DNA from: Bradyrhizobium sp. dw_78
Lineage (GTDB): Bacteria > Pseudomonadota > Alphaproteobacteria > Rhizobiales > Xanthobacteraceae
Length of the DNA stretch: 64,000 nt
Reading direction: 5' to 3'
Assembly (NCBI RefSeq): GCF_018449525.1
Contig: NZ_JAAVUS010000007.1
Span: 310,001-374,000 of the forward strand
The stretch's first letter is position 1, and every line of letters begins with the position of its first letter. The translations under genes and the position numbers were made by a program. Of the stretch, positions 1 to 10,186 are shown in pieces. A model generated the notes under the pieces. The model saw only the letters and a list, made by a program, of their open reading frames with translations, made no database searches and had not been told where the DNA came from.

Positions 1-63
1 AGCGGTTGAAGAAGACGGCGCATCATCAACGTGATCTCGGTCCGGCCGGATGCCGGGCCTTGA

Positions 64-1467
64 TCACATATGGATCGCGCGTTTGCCGACCGCAAGCGCG
101 GCTTCCTTGACGGCTTCCGAGCGGGTGGGATGGGCATGGCAGGTGCGCGCGAGATCCTCGGCGGAACCGCCGAACTCCATCAGCACCGCTGCTTCGTGAA
201 TCATTTCGCCGGCTTCGCGGCCGACGATATGCACGCCGAGCACGCGGTCGGTCTTCGCATCTGCGAGAACTTTCACGAACCCTTCCGTGGTCTGGTAGAC
301 CTTGGAGCGGCCGTTGGCGGTAAACGGAAATTTACCGACCGTGTAATCGATCCCGGCCTGCTTCAATTCTTCCTCGGTCTTGCCGACCGACGAGACTTCC
401 GGAGTCGTATACACGACACCCGGGATCACGTCGTAGTTCACATGACCGGCCTGGCCGGCGAGAAGCTCCGCGCAGGCGACGCCTTCGTCCTCGGCCTTGT
501 GCGCCAGCATCGGACCGGCGATGACATCGCCGATCGCGTAGATGCCCTTCACGGTGGTTGCGAAATGAGAGTCGGTCTGCACGCGGCCGCGGTTGTCGAG
601 CGCAACGCCGGCTTCCTTCAGGCCGAGGCCATCGGTGTAGGGAACGCGGCCGATGCAGACCAGCACCACGTCGGCCTCCAGCGTTTCAGAAGCACCGCCA
701 GCCGCCGGCTCGATCGTCGCGACCAGCGTTTTGCCCGAGGTGTCGACGCCGGTGACCTTGGCGCCGAGCTTGAACGCAAAACCCTGCTTTTCAAGGATGC
801 GCTGAAATTGCTTGGCGACCTCGCCGTCCATGCCGGGCAGGATGCGATCGAGGAATTCCACCACCGTAACCTGGGCGCCGAGCCGGTGCCACACCGAGCC
901 GAGCTCAAGTCCGATCACGCCGGCGCCGACGATCAGCAGTTTCGAGGGCACCTTCTCGAGCGACAGCGCGCCGGTCGACGATACGATGCGCTTTTCGTCG
1001 ATCTCGATCCCCTTCAACCGCGCCACATCCGATCCTGTCGCGAGGACGATATTTTTGGTCTCGACGGTCTGGGTCTTGCCGTCGCTCCCCGACACTTCGA
1101 CCTTGCCGGTACCGAGGATCTTTCCCTTGCCGTGGATGACGTCGATCTTGTTCTTCTTCATCAGGAACTCGACGCCCTTGACGTTACCGTCGATGCCCTG
1201 CTGCTTGAAATTCATCATCGCGGGCAGATCGATCTTCGGCGCGGAAACGTTGACGCCCATCTTCGCCAGCGAGTGCCCGGCCTCCTCGAACATCTCGGAG
1301 GCATACAGCAATGCCTTCGAGGGCATGCACCCGATATTGAGGCAGGTGCCGCCGAGGGTCGCGTTCTTTTCGACCACGGCGACCTTCATGCCGAGCTGCG
1401 CTGCGCGGATCGCGCAGACATATCCGCCCGGTCCGGTGCCGATGACAACAAGATCGTAAGTAGCCAT
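64..1467 (-). CDS. lpdA: Dihydrolipoyl dehydrogenase (E3)
   Basis: FAD-dependent E3 that reoxidises the dihydrolipoyl groups of the 2-oxoglutarate dehydrogenase complex and passes electrons to NAD+. At 467 aa it has the family length. Seen: an N-terminal dinucleotide fold with GTGPGG at 10-15, the redox pair C42/C47 in TCLNIGC, a second (NAD) glycine motif GAGVIGLELG near 181-190, and the C-terminal catalytic HPTRSE with H446 and E451. The ATG start at 1467 is followed directly by MATYDLVVIG. It is the last gene of the mdh-sucCDA-odhB cluster, so its partner is most likely the E1/E2 encoded just upstream; E3 is commonly shared with pyruvate dehydrogenase. Positions 1-63 show no gene. Confidence 0.96.
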   Translation of the reverse strand: MATYDLVVIGTGPGGYVCAIRAAQLGMKVAVVEKNATLGGTCLNIGCMPSKALLYASEMFEEAGHSLAKMGVNVSAPKIDLPAMMNFKQQGIDGNVKGVEFLMKKNKIDVIHGKGKILGTGKVEVSGSDGKTQTVETKNIVLATGSDVARLKGIEIDEKRIVSSTGALSLEKVPSKLLIVGAGVIGLELGSVWHRLGAQVTVVEFLDRILPGMDGEVAKQFQRILEKQGFAFKLGAKVTGVDTSGKTLVATIEPAAGGASETLEADVVLVCIGRVPYTDGLGLKEAGVALDNRGRVQTDSHFATTVKGIYAIGDVIAGPMLAHKAEDEGVACAELLAGQAGHVNYDVIPGVVYTTPEVSSVGKTEEELKQAGIDYTVGKFPFTANGRSKVYQTTEGFVKVLADAKTDRVLGVHIVGREAGEMIHEAAVLMEFGGSAEDLARTCHAHPTRSEAVKEAALAVGKRAIHM

Positions 1468-1502
1468 GATTGAAGTCCTGTAGCTGAACGGTGTGACAGG
1501 TA

Positions 1503-2249
1503 TTAACGCCCGCCCGACACATCAAGAATCGCGGAGGTGACGTAGGAGGCTTCGTCGGACATCAGCCAGACGATGGCGTTGGCGATTTCGTCCGCGGTGC
1601 CGACGCGTTTCATCGGCACGTTGCCGGCGAGGCGGTGCGCGCGATCCGGCTCGCCGCCGCTGGCGTGAATTTCGGTATCGATCAGCCCGGGCCGGATCGC
1701 CGCGACGCGAATGCCTTCCGCCGCGACTTCATAGCCGAGTCCAAGCGTGAACGAATCGATCGCGCCCTTGGACGCCGCATAATCGATATAGCTATTGGCG
1801 CCGCCCAATCGCGCGGCCACCGAGGACAGGTTAACGATCACGCCGCCCGCGCCGCCATGTTTTGTCGACAGGCGCTTCACGGCTTCGCGGGCGCAAACGA
1901 GGCTGCCGGTCACGTTGACGGCCATCATGTGCGCAATTCGCTCCGCCGACATGTCTTCCAGGCGCGAGGTCTTGCCGACGATGCCGGCGTTGTTGATGAG
2001 CGCGCCGAGCGTTCCAAACGAATCGGCCGCATTGAACAGCGCCAGAATGTCGCTCTCGCTGCTGACATCGCATTTGACCGCGATGGCCTTGCCGTTGCTG
2101 GCGCCGATCTGCGCGACGACGTCATCGGCCGCGGCCTTGTTGGTGGCGTAGCCGACGACGACGCGAAACCCGCGGCGGGCGGCGGCCAGCGCAGTGGCGC
2201 GACCGATGCCGCGGCTGCCGCCGGTGATCACAACAACCTTGTCGGTCAA
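1503..2249 (-). CDS. SDR family NAD(P)-dependent oxidoreductase
   Basis: Classical short-chain dehydrogenase/reductase of 248 aa. Seen: cofactor motif TGGSRGIG at 9-16, NNAG at 86-89, serines at 142-143 and the catalytic pair Y157xxxK161. The first in-frame start is TTG at 2247-2249 (MTDKVVVITG); no upstream ATG is in frame. It lies between odhB (70 bp upstream) and lpdA (35 bp downstream) on the same strand, so it is probably co-transcribed with the TCA genes, although it is no known part of the complex. The substrate cannot be read from the sequence. A FabG-like 3-oxoacyl reductase is one possibility; a sugar or alcohol dehydrogenase is another. Confidence 0.9.
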   Translation of the reverse strand: MTDKVVVITGGSRGIGRATALAAARRGFRVVVGYATNKAAADDVVAQIGASNGKAIAVKCDVSSESDILALFNAADSFGTLGALINNAGIVGKTSRLEDMSAERIAHMMAVNVTGSLVCAREAVKRLSTKHGGAGGVIVNLSSVAARLGGANSYIDYAASKGAIDSFTLGLGYEVAAEGIRVAAIRPGLIDTEIHASGGEPDRAHRLAGNVPMKRVGTADEIANAIVWLMSDEASYVTSAILDVSGGR

Positions 2250-2319
2250 TGTCGCCCCCGATCTCTAGCGCATACGATCATGCATACGCCTGTTGCGCCC
2301 CGAAGCCCGGCACTTCATT

Positions 2320-3567
2320 TCACAGATCCAGCACCAGCCGCGCCGGATCCTCCAGGCTTTCCTTGACCCGGACCAGGAAAGTCACCGCTTCCTTGCCGTC
2401 GATGACGCGGTGATCGTAGGACAGCGCCAGATACATCATCGGGCGGATCTCGACCTTGCCGCCGATCGCGACCGGCCGCTCCTGGATCTTGTGCATGCCC
2501 AGGATGCCGGACTGCGGCGCGTTCAGGATCGGCGTCGACATCAGCGAGCCGTAGATGCCGCCATTGGTGATGGTGAAGGTGCCGCCCTGCATCTCGTCGA
2601 TCTTGAGCTGGCCGTCGCGCGCGCGGCGGCCGTAGTCGGCGATCGACTTCTCGATCTCGGCGATCGATTTGTGGTCGCAATCGCGCACCACCGGCACCAC
2701 GAGACCCTTGTCGGTGCCGACGGCGACGCCGATGTGATAATAGTTCTTGTAGATCAGATCGGTGCCGTCGATCTCGGCGTTGGCGGCCGGAATATCCTTC
2801 AGCGCCTGCACGCAGGCCTTGGTGAAGAAGCCCATGAAGCCGAGCTTGCTGCCGTGCTTCTTCTCGAACACGTCCTTGTACTGGGCGCGCATCGCCATGA
2901 TGTGGCTCATATCGACTTCGTTGAACGTCGTGAGCATCGCGGCGGTGTTCTGGACGTCCTTGAGCCGGCGCGCGATGGTCTGGCGCAGCCGCGTCATCTT
3001 CACGCGCTCTTCGCGGGCGGCGTCATCGGCCGGCGACGGCGCGCGGACTTGCACCGCGGCGGCGGGCTGATTGACCGGCGTCGGCGCCGAGGCCGCCTTT
3101 TCGATCGCAGCCAGCATGTCGCCCTTGGTCACGCGACCGTCCTTGCCTGAGCCCGGAACGGTGGAGGCGTCGACGCCGCTTTCGACCGAAAGCCGGCGTA
3201 CCGACGGCGCCAGCGGAGCATCCGCCGGGGGCGCCTTCGGAGCCGCAGCGGCGGGCGCCGGTGCTGCAGTCTGAGACGGAGGCGGCGCGGCCTTGGCGGG
3301 CGCGGCTGCCGCCGGCTTGGCGGCGGCCACAGCGCCGTCATTGATCTGCCCGAGCAACGCACCGACCGCGACGGTCTCGCCGTCCTTGGCCGTGATCTCG
3401 CCCAGGGTGCCCGCCGACGGCGCCGGCACCTCGATCGTGACCTTGTCGGTCTCGAGTTCGACCAGCGGCTCGTCAACCGCGACAGCATCGCCGGCCTTCT
3501 TGAACCAGCGGCCGATGGTGGCCTCGGTCACGGATTCACCGAGCGTCGGAACGCGAATTTCAGTCAT
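2320..3567 (-). CDS. odhB: Dihydrolipoyllysine-residue succinyltransferase (E2 of 2-oxoglutarate dehydrogenase)
   Basis: E2 core of the 2-oxoglutarate dehydrogenase complex, which transfers the succinyl group from lipoyl-lysine to CoA. The 415-aa protein has one lipoyl domain (about 1-77, lipoylated lysine K42 in ELETDKVTIE), an Ala/Pro-rich linker (about 80-118), an E3/E1-binding domain (about 119-157) and a C-terminal acyltransferase domain ending with the catalytic HRVIDG motif (H386, D390). A single lipoyl domain and the order E1-E2 downstream of sucCD favour succinyl- over acetyltransferase. ATG at 3567. Encoded 160 bp after sucA, with a palindromic repeat in the gap. Confidence 0.95.
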   Translation of the reverse strand: MTEIRVPTLGESVTEATIGRWFKKAGDAVAVDEPLVELETDKVTIEVPAPSAGTLGEITAKDGETVAVGALLGQINDGAVAAAKPAAAAPAKAAPPPSQTAAPAPAAAAPKAPPADAPLAPSVRRLSVESGVDASTVPGSGKDGRVTKGDMLAAIEKAASAPTPVNQPAAAVQVRAPSPADDAAREERVKMTRLRQTIARRLKDVQNTAAMLTTFNEVDMSHIMAMRAQYKDVFEKKHGSKLGFMGFFTKACVQALKDIPAANAEIDGTDLIYKNYYHIGVAVGTDKGLVVPVVRDCDHKSIAEIEKSIADYGRRARDGQLKIDEMQGGTFTITNGGIYGSLMSTPILNAPQSGILGMHKIQERPVAIGGKVEIRPMMYLALSYDHRVIDGKEAVTFLVRVKESLEDPARLVLDL

Positions 3568-3610
3568 GTGTGTTTTCCTTGAAAACCTGTGCGGTCATAA
3601 ACCTTGGCTG

Positions 3611-3710
3611 TCATCCTTCGCGAAAGCGGAGGGTCCAGCAATCCGTGACGGTCGCAATCAGGAGCCAGCAGCGCGGATTGCCGGACGCCCCGCTTTCGCG
3701 GGGCGCATGG
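3611..3710. repeat. Palindromic intergenic repeat between sucA and odhB
   Basis: Inverted arms: CGCGAAAGCGG at 3619-3629 pairs perfectly with CCGCTTTCGCG at 3690-3700, and CAGCAATCCG (from 3636) pairs imperfectly with CGGATTGCCGG (from 3674). It occupies most of the 160-bp gap inside the operon. It has no U-tract, so it looks like a dispersed palindromic element, not a classical terminator. Confidence 0.65.
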
Positions 3711-3727
3711 CAGATTAGACGTTCTTC

Positions 3728-6685
3728 TTAGTTCAGCGCCTCATCGAGGAAAGCCTTGAGCTGCGCCAAATGTTTCGACATCAAACCGGTGGCCGTCGCG
3801 GCGGACGCCGCGCGGCCAGCATAACGCGGACGCCGGTTTGGCGCGTTGATCTGGTTCAGCACCCATTCGAGATAGGGTTCGATGAAATGCCAAGCGCCCA
3901 TGTTACGCGGCTCTTCCTGGCACCAGACCACTTCTGCGTTCTTGAAACGTCCGAGCTCCTGCACCAGCGCCTTCAGCGGCACCGGATAGAGCTGCTCGAC
4001 GCGCAACAGATAGATGTCGTCGATGCCGCGCTTTTCGCGCTCGTCGTAAAGATCGTAATAGACCTTGCCCGAGCACAGCACGACGCGGCGAATCTTGGCG
4101 TCCGGCGCCAGCTTGATCTTCTCGTCCGGCTGCATCTGCGCGTCATCGTAGAGGATGCGGTGGAAGGTGGCATCCTTGCCCAGATCCTCGAGCCGCGAGA
4201 CCGCCCGCTTGTGCCGCAGCAGCGACTTCGGCGTCATCAGGATCAGGGGCTTGCGAATCTCGCGATGCAACTGGCGCCGCAACACGTGGAAGTAATTGGC
4301 CGGCGTGGTGGGGTAGACCACCTGCATGTTGTCTTCGGCGCACATCTGCAGATAGCGCTCGAGCCGGGCGGAGGAGTGCTCCGGCCCCTGCCCTTCGTAA
4401 CCATGTGGCAGCAGGCAGACGAGGCCCGACATGCGCAGCCATTTGCGCTCGCCCGACGAGATGAACTGGTCGAACACGACCTGGGCACCGTTGGCGAAGT
4501 CGCCAAACTGCGCCTCCCAGACCGCCAGCGCGTTCGGCTCCGCGAGCGAATAGCCGTACTCGAAACCAAGCACCGCTTCTTCCGATAGCAGCGAGTTGAT
4601 CACTTCGTAATGACCCTGATCGCCAACGAGATGATTGAACGGCGTGTAGCGGCTTTCGTCTTCCTGATCGATCAGCACCGAATGCCGTTGCGAAAAGGTG
4701 CCGCGCTCGCTGTCCTGGCCCGACAGCCGGACGTGATGACCTTCCTGCAGCAGCGTACAGAACGCCAAAGCCTCGCCGGTCGCCCAATCGAGTCCGACGC
4801 CGCTGTCGATCGCTTTCGCGCGATTTTCCAGGAAACGCTGAATGGTGCGGTGAACCCTGAAGCCGTCCGGGACCTTGGTGATCTTGCGGCCGATATCCTT
4901 GAGCACCGCGACATCGACGCCGGTCACGCCGCGGCGCGCATCCTCTTCCTCATTGGCGTATTTGAGACCGGCCCATTTGCCGTCGAGCCAGTCGGCCTTG
5001 TTCGGCTTGTAGCCGGAGCCCGCTTCCAGTTCGGCATCGAGCCGGGCGCGCCAGTCAGCCTTGGCCTTCTCGATCTCGCCCTCGGTCATCACGCCATCGG
5101 CGATCAGCCGCTTGGCATAAATCTCCAGCGTGGTCGGATGCGAGGCGATCTTCTTGTACATCACCGGTTGGGTGAAGCTCGGCTCGTCGCCCTCGTTATG
5201 TCCATGCCGTCGATAGCAGAACATGTCGATCACGACCGGCTTGTGGAACTTCTGCCGGAACTCGATTGCGACCTTGGCCGCGAACACCACGGCTTCCGGA
5301 TCGTCGCCGTTCACATGGAAGATCGGCGCGTCGATCATCTTCGCCACGTCGGACGGATAGGGCGAGGAACGCGAATAGCGCGGATAGGTGGTGAAACCGA
5401 TCTGGTTGTTGACGATGAAATGCAGCGAACCGCCGGTGCGATAGCCCTTCAGGTCGGACAGGCCGAAGCATTCGGCGACCACGCCCTGTCCCGCGAACGC
5501 GGCGTCGCCATGCATCAGCAGCGGCAACACCGAGATCCGCTGATCCGGCGGATCGCCGTGCTGATCCTGCTTGGCGCGCACCTTGCCGAGCACCACCGGA
5601 TCGACGATCTCCAGATGCGAAGGGTTGGCGGTCAGCGACAGATGAATCCGGTTGTTGTCGAACTCGCGATCCGACGACGCACCGAGGTGATATTTGACGT
5701 CGCCGGAACCCTCGACCACGTCGGGATTGGCGGAGCCGCCCTTGAATTCGTGGAACAGCGCACGGTGCGGCTTGCCCATCACCTGCGTCAGCACGTTGAG
5801 GCGGCCGCGATGCGGCATGCCGACGACGACTTCCTTGACGCCAAGATTGCCGCCGCGCTTGATGATCTGTTCGAGCGCCGGGATCAACGCTTCACCACCA
5901 TCGAGACCGAAGCGTTTGGTGCCGGTGAATTTAACGTCGCAGAATTTCTCGAAACCTTCGGCCTCGACCAGCTTGTTCAGGATCGCGCGCCGGCCTTCGC
6001 GGGTGAAACTGATCTCCTTGTCCGGCCCTTCGATCCGCTCCTGAATCCAGGCCTTCTGCGCGGCATTGGAGATATGCATGAACTCGACGCCGAGCGTCTG
6101 GCAGTAGGTGCGCTCGCAGATTGCGACGATCTCGCGCAAGGTGCCGTATTCCAGGCCCAATACGTGGTCGAGGAAGATCCTGCGGTCGAAATCGCCATCG
6201 ACGAAACCGTAGGTGCGCGGATCGAGTTCCTCGCGATCGCGCGCCGGCTCGATCCCGAGCGGATCGAGCTTGGCGTGGAAGTGGCCGCGCATCCGGTAGG
6301 CGCGAATCAGCATCAAGGCACGGACCGAATCGCGCGTCGCCTGGTGGACGTCGGCGGCCGATACGTCGGCACCCTTGGCCTGGGCTTTCGCGGCGAGTTT
6401 GGCGCCGACACTCTTCTCGACTTGCGCCCAATTGCCATCCAGGGCCGAGGTCAGGTCGTCTCGCGGTGAAAGCGGCCAGTTATCCCTGCCCCAGGAAGCC
6501 CCTTCGGCATTTTTCCGGACATCGTCCGGCGTATCCTTCAGGCTCTTGAAGAATTCCTGCCATTCAGCATCGACCGAAAGCGGATCCTGTTCGTAGCGGG
6601 CGTAGAGATCGTCGATATAGGTGGCGTTGGTGCCCTGCAGAAAGGAAGAGAGGGCAAAAGCGGCATTCGCGTCCTGGCGAGACAT
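3728..6685 (-). CDS. sucA: 2-oxoglutarate dehydrogenase E1 component
   Basis: Thiamine-diphosphate E1 that decarboxylates 2-oxoglutarate and succinylates E2. The open frame runs to 6748, but I start at ATG 6685 (MSRQDANAAF), giving 985 aa. This start places the conserved N-terminal E2-binding segment (FLQGTNATYIDDLY) right after the initiator, whereas the 21 residues upstream look non-conserved. Family landmarks include GMPHRGRLNVL, GDAAFAGQGVV, the ThDP region HNEGDEPSFTQP and the C-terminal transketolase-like half with YGYSLAEP. Gene order sucC-sucD-sucA-odhB is the usual alphaproteobacterial arrangement. Confidence 0.95.
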   Translation of the reverse strand: MSRQDANAAFALSSFLQGTNATYIDDLYARYEQDPLSVDAEWQEFFKSLKDTPDDVRKNAEGASWGRDNWPLSPRDDLTSALDGNWAQVEKSVGAKLAAKAQAKGADVSAADVHQATRDSVRALMLIRAYRMRGHFHAKLDPLGIEPARDREELDPRTYGFVDGDFDRRIFLDHVLGLEYGTLREIVAICERTYCQTLGVEFMHISNAAQKAWIQERIEGPDKEISFTREGRRAILNKLVEAEGFEKFCDVKFTGTKRFGLDGGEALIPALEQIIKRGGNLGVKEVVVGMPHRGRLNVLTQVMGKPHRALFHEFKGGSANPDVVEGSGDVKYHLGASSDREFDNNRIHLSLTANPSHLEIVDPVVLGKVRAKQDQHGDPPDQRISVLPLLMHGDAAFAGQGVVAECFGLSDLKGYRTGGSLHFIVNNQIGFTTYPRYSRSSPYPSDVAKMIDAPIFHVNGDDPEAVVFAAKVAIEFRQKFHKPVVIDMFCYRRHGHNEGDEPSFTQPVMYKKIASHPTTLEIYAKRLIADGVMTEGEIEKAKADWRARLDAELEAGSGYKPNKADWLDGKWAGLKYANEEEDARRGVTGVDVAVLKDIGRKITKVPDGFRVHRTIQRFLENRAKAIDSGVGLDWATGEALAFCTLLQEGHHVRLSGQDSERGTFSQRHSVLIDQEDESRYTPFNHLVGDQGHYEVINSLLSEEAVLGFEYGYSLAEPNALAVWEAQFGDFANGAQVVFDQFISSGERKWLRMSGLVCLLPHGYEGQGPEHSSARLERYLQMCAEDNMQVVYPTTPANYFHVLRRQLHREIRKPLILMTPKSLLRHKRAVSRLEDLGKDATFHRILYDDAQMQPDEKIKLAPDAKIRRVVLCSGKVYYDLYDEREKRGIDDIYLLRVEQLYPVPLKALVQELGRFKNAEVVWCQEEPRNMGAWHFIEPYLEWVLNQINAPNRRPRYAGRAASAATATGLMSKHLAQLKAFLDEALN

Positions 6686-6820
6686 GGATGGCGTCCTGGT
6701 GATTTTTAATTCGCGCGTATTCGACGGCGCTGTCGCCGATCCGGACACCGGATCAGCGCGTTGGCAGTTGTTTACCCTATATGGAGGGAATCTTCCCCTC
6801 TAAAAGAACCAAGAATTGAA
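6686..6820 (-). promoter_or_regulatory. sucD-sucA intergenic leader with weak promoter-like boxes and a hairpin
   Basis: On the minus strand TTTAGA (6804-6799) is 17 nt from TATAGG (6781-6776), four of six matches to each sigma-70 box. Downstream is a perfect 7-bp inverted repeat, GATCCGG (6738-6744) with CCGGATC (6748-6754) and a 3-nt loop. This may be an internal promoter or mRNA-processing site for sucA. Prediction only. Confidence 0.3.
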
Positions 6821-7705
6821 TTAAGCCTTCAACTTTTCGACAAGGGTTTTCCCGAGCCGTGCGGGCGAGGGGGAAACGGTGATTCCGGCCGATTCCATCG
6901 CCGCGGTCTTGGAACCCGCGTCGCCCTTACCACCGGAGATGATGGCTCCGGCATGGCCCATACGGCGGCCGGGAGGGGCCGTGACGCCGGCGATGAAACC
7001 GACCATCGGCTTCTTGCGGCCGCGCTTGGCCTCGTCCTTGAGGAACTGGGCGGCGTCCTCCTCGGCCGAACCGCCGATCTCCCCGATCATCACGATCGAG
7101 GTGGTCTTGTCGTCCGCCAGGAACATCTCCAGTACGTCGATGAATTCGGTACCCTTGACCGGGTCGCCGCCGATGCCGACCGCGGTGGTCTGGCCCAAGC
7201 CTTCCTGACTGGTCTGGAACACCGCCTCATAGGTCAGGGTGCCTGAGCGCGAAACGATGCCGACATTGCCGGGCTTGAAGATATTGGCCGGCATGATGCC
7301 GATCTTGCATTCGCCCGCCGTCATCACGCCCGGACAGTTGGGCCCGATCAGGCGCGACTTCGAACCGATCAACGATCTTTTGACCCTGACCATGTCGAGC
7401 ACCGGGATACCCTCGGTGATGCAGACGATCAGCGGGATTTCCGCATCGATCGCCTCACAGATCGCGTCCGCGGCCCCAGGCGGCGGCACATAGATCACGG
7501 AGGCGTCCGCCCCGGTCTTCTCGCGCGCTTCCTGGACGGTGTCGAACACCGGCAGGCCAAGGTGGACCGATCCGCCTTTGCCGGGCGAGGTGCCGCCAAC
7601 CATTTTGGTGCCGTAAGCAATCGCCGCTTCCGAATGGAAGGTGCCGTTCTTGCCGGTAAAGCCCTGGCAGATGACTTTGGTGTTCCTGTCGATCAAAACG
7701 GACAT
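6821..7705 (-). CDS. sucD: Succinate-CoA ligase (ADP-forming) subunit alpha
   Basis: Alpha subunit of succinyl-CoA synthetase, making succinate plus ATP (or GTP) from succinyl-CoA. 294 aa, the normal length. Seen: an N-terminal CoA-binding Rossmann domain (MSVLIDRNTKVICQGFTGKNG), a ligase domain with GPNCPGV, and the phosphorylated histidine H251 in GHAGAIISGGKGDAG. Only 4 nt separate it from sucC upstream, so the two are translationally linked and made as heteromeric partners. Confidence 0.97.
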   Translation of the reverse strand: MSVLIDRNTKVICQGFTGKNGTFHSEAAIAYGTKMVGGTSPGKGGSVHLGLPVFDTVQEAREKTGADASVIYVPPPGAADAICEAIDAEIPLIVCITEGIPVLDMVRVKRSLIGSKSRLIGPNCPGVMTAGECKIGIMPANIFKPGNVGIVSRSGTLTYEAVFQTSQEGLGQTTAVGIGGDPVKGTEFIDVLEMFLADDKTTSIVMIGEIGGSAEEDAAQFLKDEAKRGRKKPMVGFIAGVTAPPGRRMGHAGAIISGGKGDAGSKTAAMESAGITVSPSPARLGKTLVEKLKA

Positions 7706-7709
7706 TTAC

Positions 7710-8906
<1,197 letters not shown>

Positions 8907-8947
8907 CTAAACGGTCTCCAAGACGCTTGTGTCGGCTAACAGATCAA

Positions 8948-9916
8948 TCAATGGCCCAGCAGATCGGGGGCAATCTTCTTGCAGGCATCGACCAGCCCCT
9001 GCACCGCTCCGACCGATTTGTCGAAGGCTTCGCGGTCCTTGCCGGCCAGTTCGATTTCAACGATGCGCTCGACGCCCTTCGATCCGATCACGACCGGCAC
9101 GCCGACATACATGTCCTTCACGCTGTATTCGCCGTTGAGATAGGCCGCGCAGGGCATCACGCGCTTCTTGTCGCGCAGGTAGCTCTCGGCCATCGCGATC
9201 GCCGACGCCGCCGGCGCGTAGAAGGCCGAACCGGTCTTCAGGAGGTTGACGATCTCGGCGCCGCCGTTGCGGGTACGGTCGACGATCTCGTCGAGGCGTG
9301 CCTGCGAGGTCCAGCCCATCTTGACGAGATCCGGCAGCGGAATGCCGGCCACCGTGGAGTATTTCACCAGCGGCACCATGGTGTCGCCGTGGCCGCCGAG
9401 CACGAAGGCGGTGACGTCTTCGACCGAAACGTTGAATTCGTCAGCCAGGAAATAGCGGAAACGCGACGAATCCAGCACGCCGGCCATGCCCACCACCTTC
9501 TTGTGCGGGAGGCCCGAGGCCTTCTGCAGCGCCCAGACCATCGCGTCCAGCGGGTTGGTGATGCAGATAACGAAAGCGTCGGGGGCGTATTTCTTGATGC
9601 CGGCGCCAACCTGCTCCATCACCTTGAGATTGATGCTCAGGAGATCGTCACGGCTCATGCCCGGCTTGCGCGGCACGCCGGCGGTGACGATGCAGACCTT
9701 GGCGTTATCCAGCGCCTCGTAGGAGTTGGCGCCGGTGAATTTGGCGTCGAACCCGTCCACCGGGGAGGACTGCGCGATATCGAGCGATTTGCCCTGCGGA
9801 ACCCCCTCGGCAATGTCGAACATCACGACATCGCCTAGCTCTTTCAGGCCAACGAGATGAGCCAGCGTTCCACCGATCTGGCCGGAGCCAATCAAAGCAA
9901 TCTTGTCGCGCGCCAT
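8948..9916 (-). CDS. mdh: Malate dehydrogenase (NAD+, LDH-like type)
   Basis: Oxidises malate to oxaloacetate. The 322-aa protein is of the lactate dehydrogenase-like MDH group usual in alphaproteobacteria. Seen: the NAD motif GSGQIGG at 10-16, substrate-binding arginines R83 and R89 in the mobile loop (VPRKPGMSRDDL) and R152 (DSSRFRYF), and the catalytic H176 in GGHGDTMV. ATG at 9916 is preceded by a GAGGA-like ribosome site about 10 nt away. It is the first gene of the cluster. The 270-bp region upstream (9917-10186) should hold the operon promoter, but I cannot fix it confidently; its far end holds the zapE terminator. Confidence 0.96.
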   Translation of the reverse strand: MARDKIALIGSGQIGGTLAHLVGLKELGDVVMFDIAEGVPQGKSLDIAQSSPVDGFDAKFTGANSYEALDNAKVCIVTAGVPRKPGMSRDDLLSINLKVMEQVGAGIKKYAPDAFVICITNPLDAMVWALQKASGLPHKKVVGMAGVLDSSRFRYFLADEFNVSVEDVTAFVLGGHGDTMVPLVKYSTVAGIPLPDLVKMGWTSQARLDEIVDRTRNGGAEIVNLLKTGSAFYAPAASAIAMAESYLRDKKRVMPCAAYLNGEYSVKDMYVGVPVVIGSKGVERIVEIELAGKDREAFDKSVGAVQGLVDACKKIAPDLLGH

Positions 9917-10141
9917 GAGAAATCCGTCCTCTGAACGTCAAGGGAGAGATGATAAAGACTGAATGGGTGGTTATCCCTTTCGACTGACAGGTTCAAGTCG
10001 GGGCCATGCTCAATTGTCGGGCCTGCCGTGATTTGAATTAGGACATGCGGCTCGCGGCCGTTCCGAGACGGTGCGTCAGCACCAGACCCGCAATCTCTTG
10101 CCCTATCTCTCGCCAAAGCCCCTGGGATCTGCGCCGCCCAC

Positions 10142-10165
10142 AAAAGCGCTCGCCCGGCGCGAGCG
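10142..10165 (-). terminator. Rho-independent terminator downstream of zapE
   Basis: On the minus strand a perfect 7-bp GC stem (CGCTCGC at 10147-10153 against GCGAGCG at 10159-10165) with a 5-nt loop is followed by TTTT (10145-10142). It sits 22 nt after the zapE stop, in the right orientation. Confidence 0.6.
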
Positions 10166-10186
10166 GAAGGGGCTCGATTAAGGGCC

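Noticed and set aside
70..1473. A 467-codon open frame on the plus strand, exactly opposite lpdA
   Set aside because: It mirrors the real gene codon for codon in a GC-rich genome and its product has no domain pattern (rich in D, H, R). The minus-strand frame carries all catalytic motifs.
4610..6469. A 619-codon plus-strand open frame opposite sucA
   Set aside because: Antisense shadow of a gene with strong codon bias. The translation has no recognisable fold.
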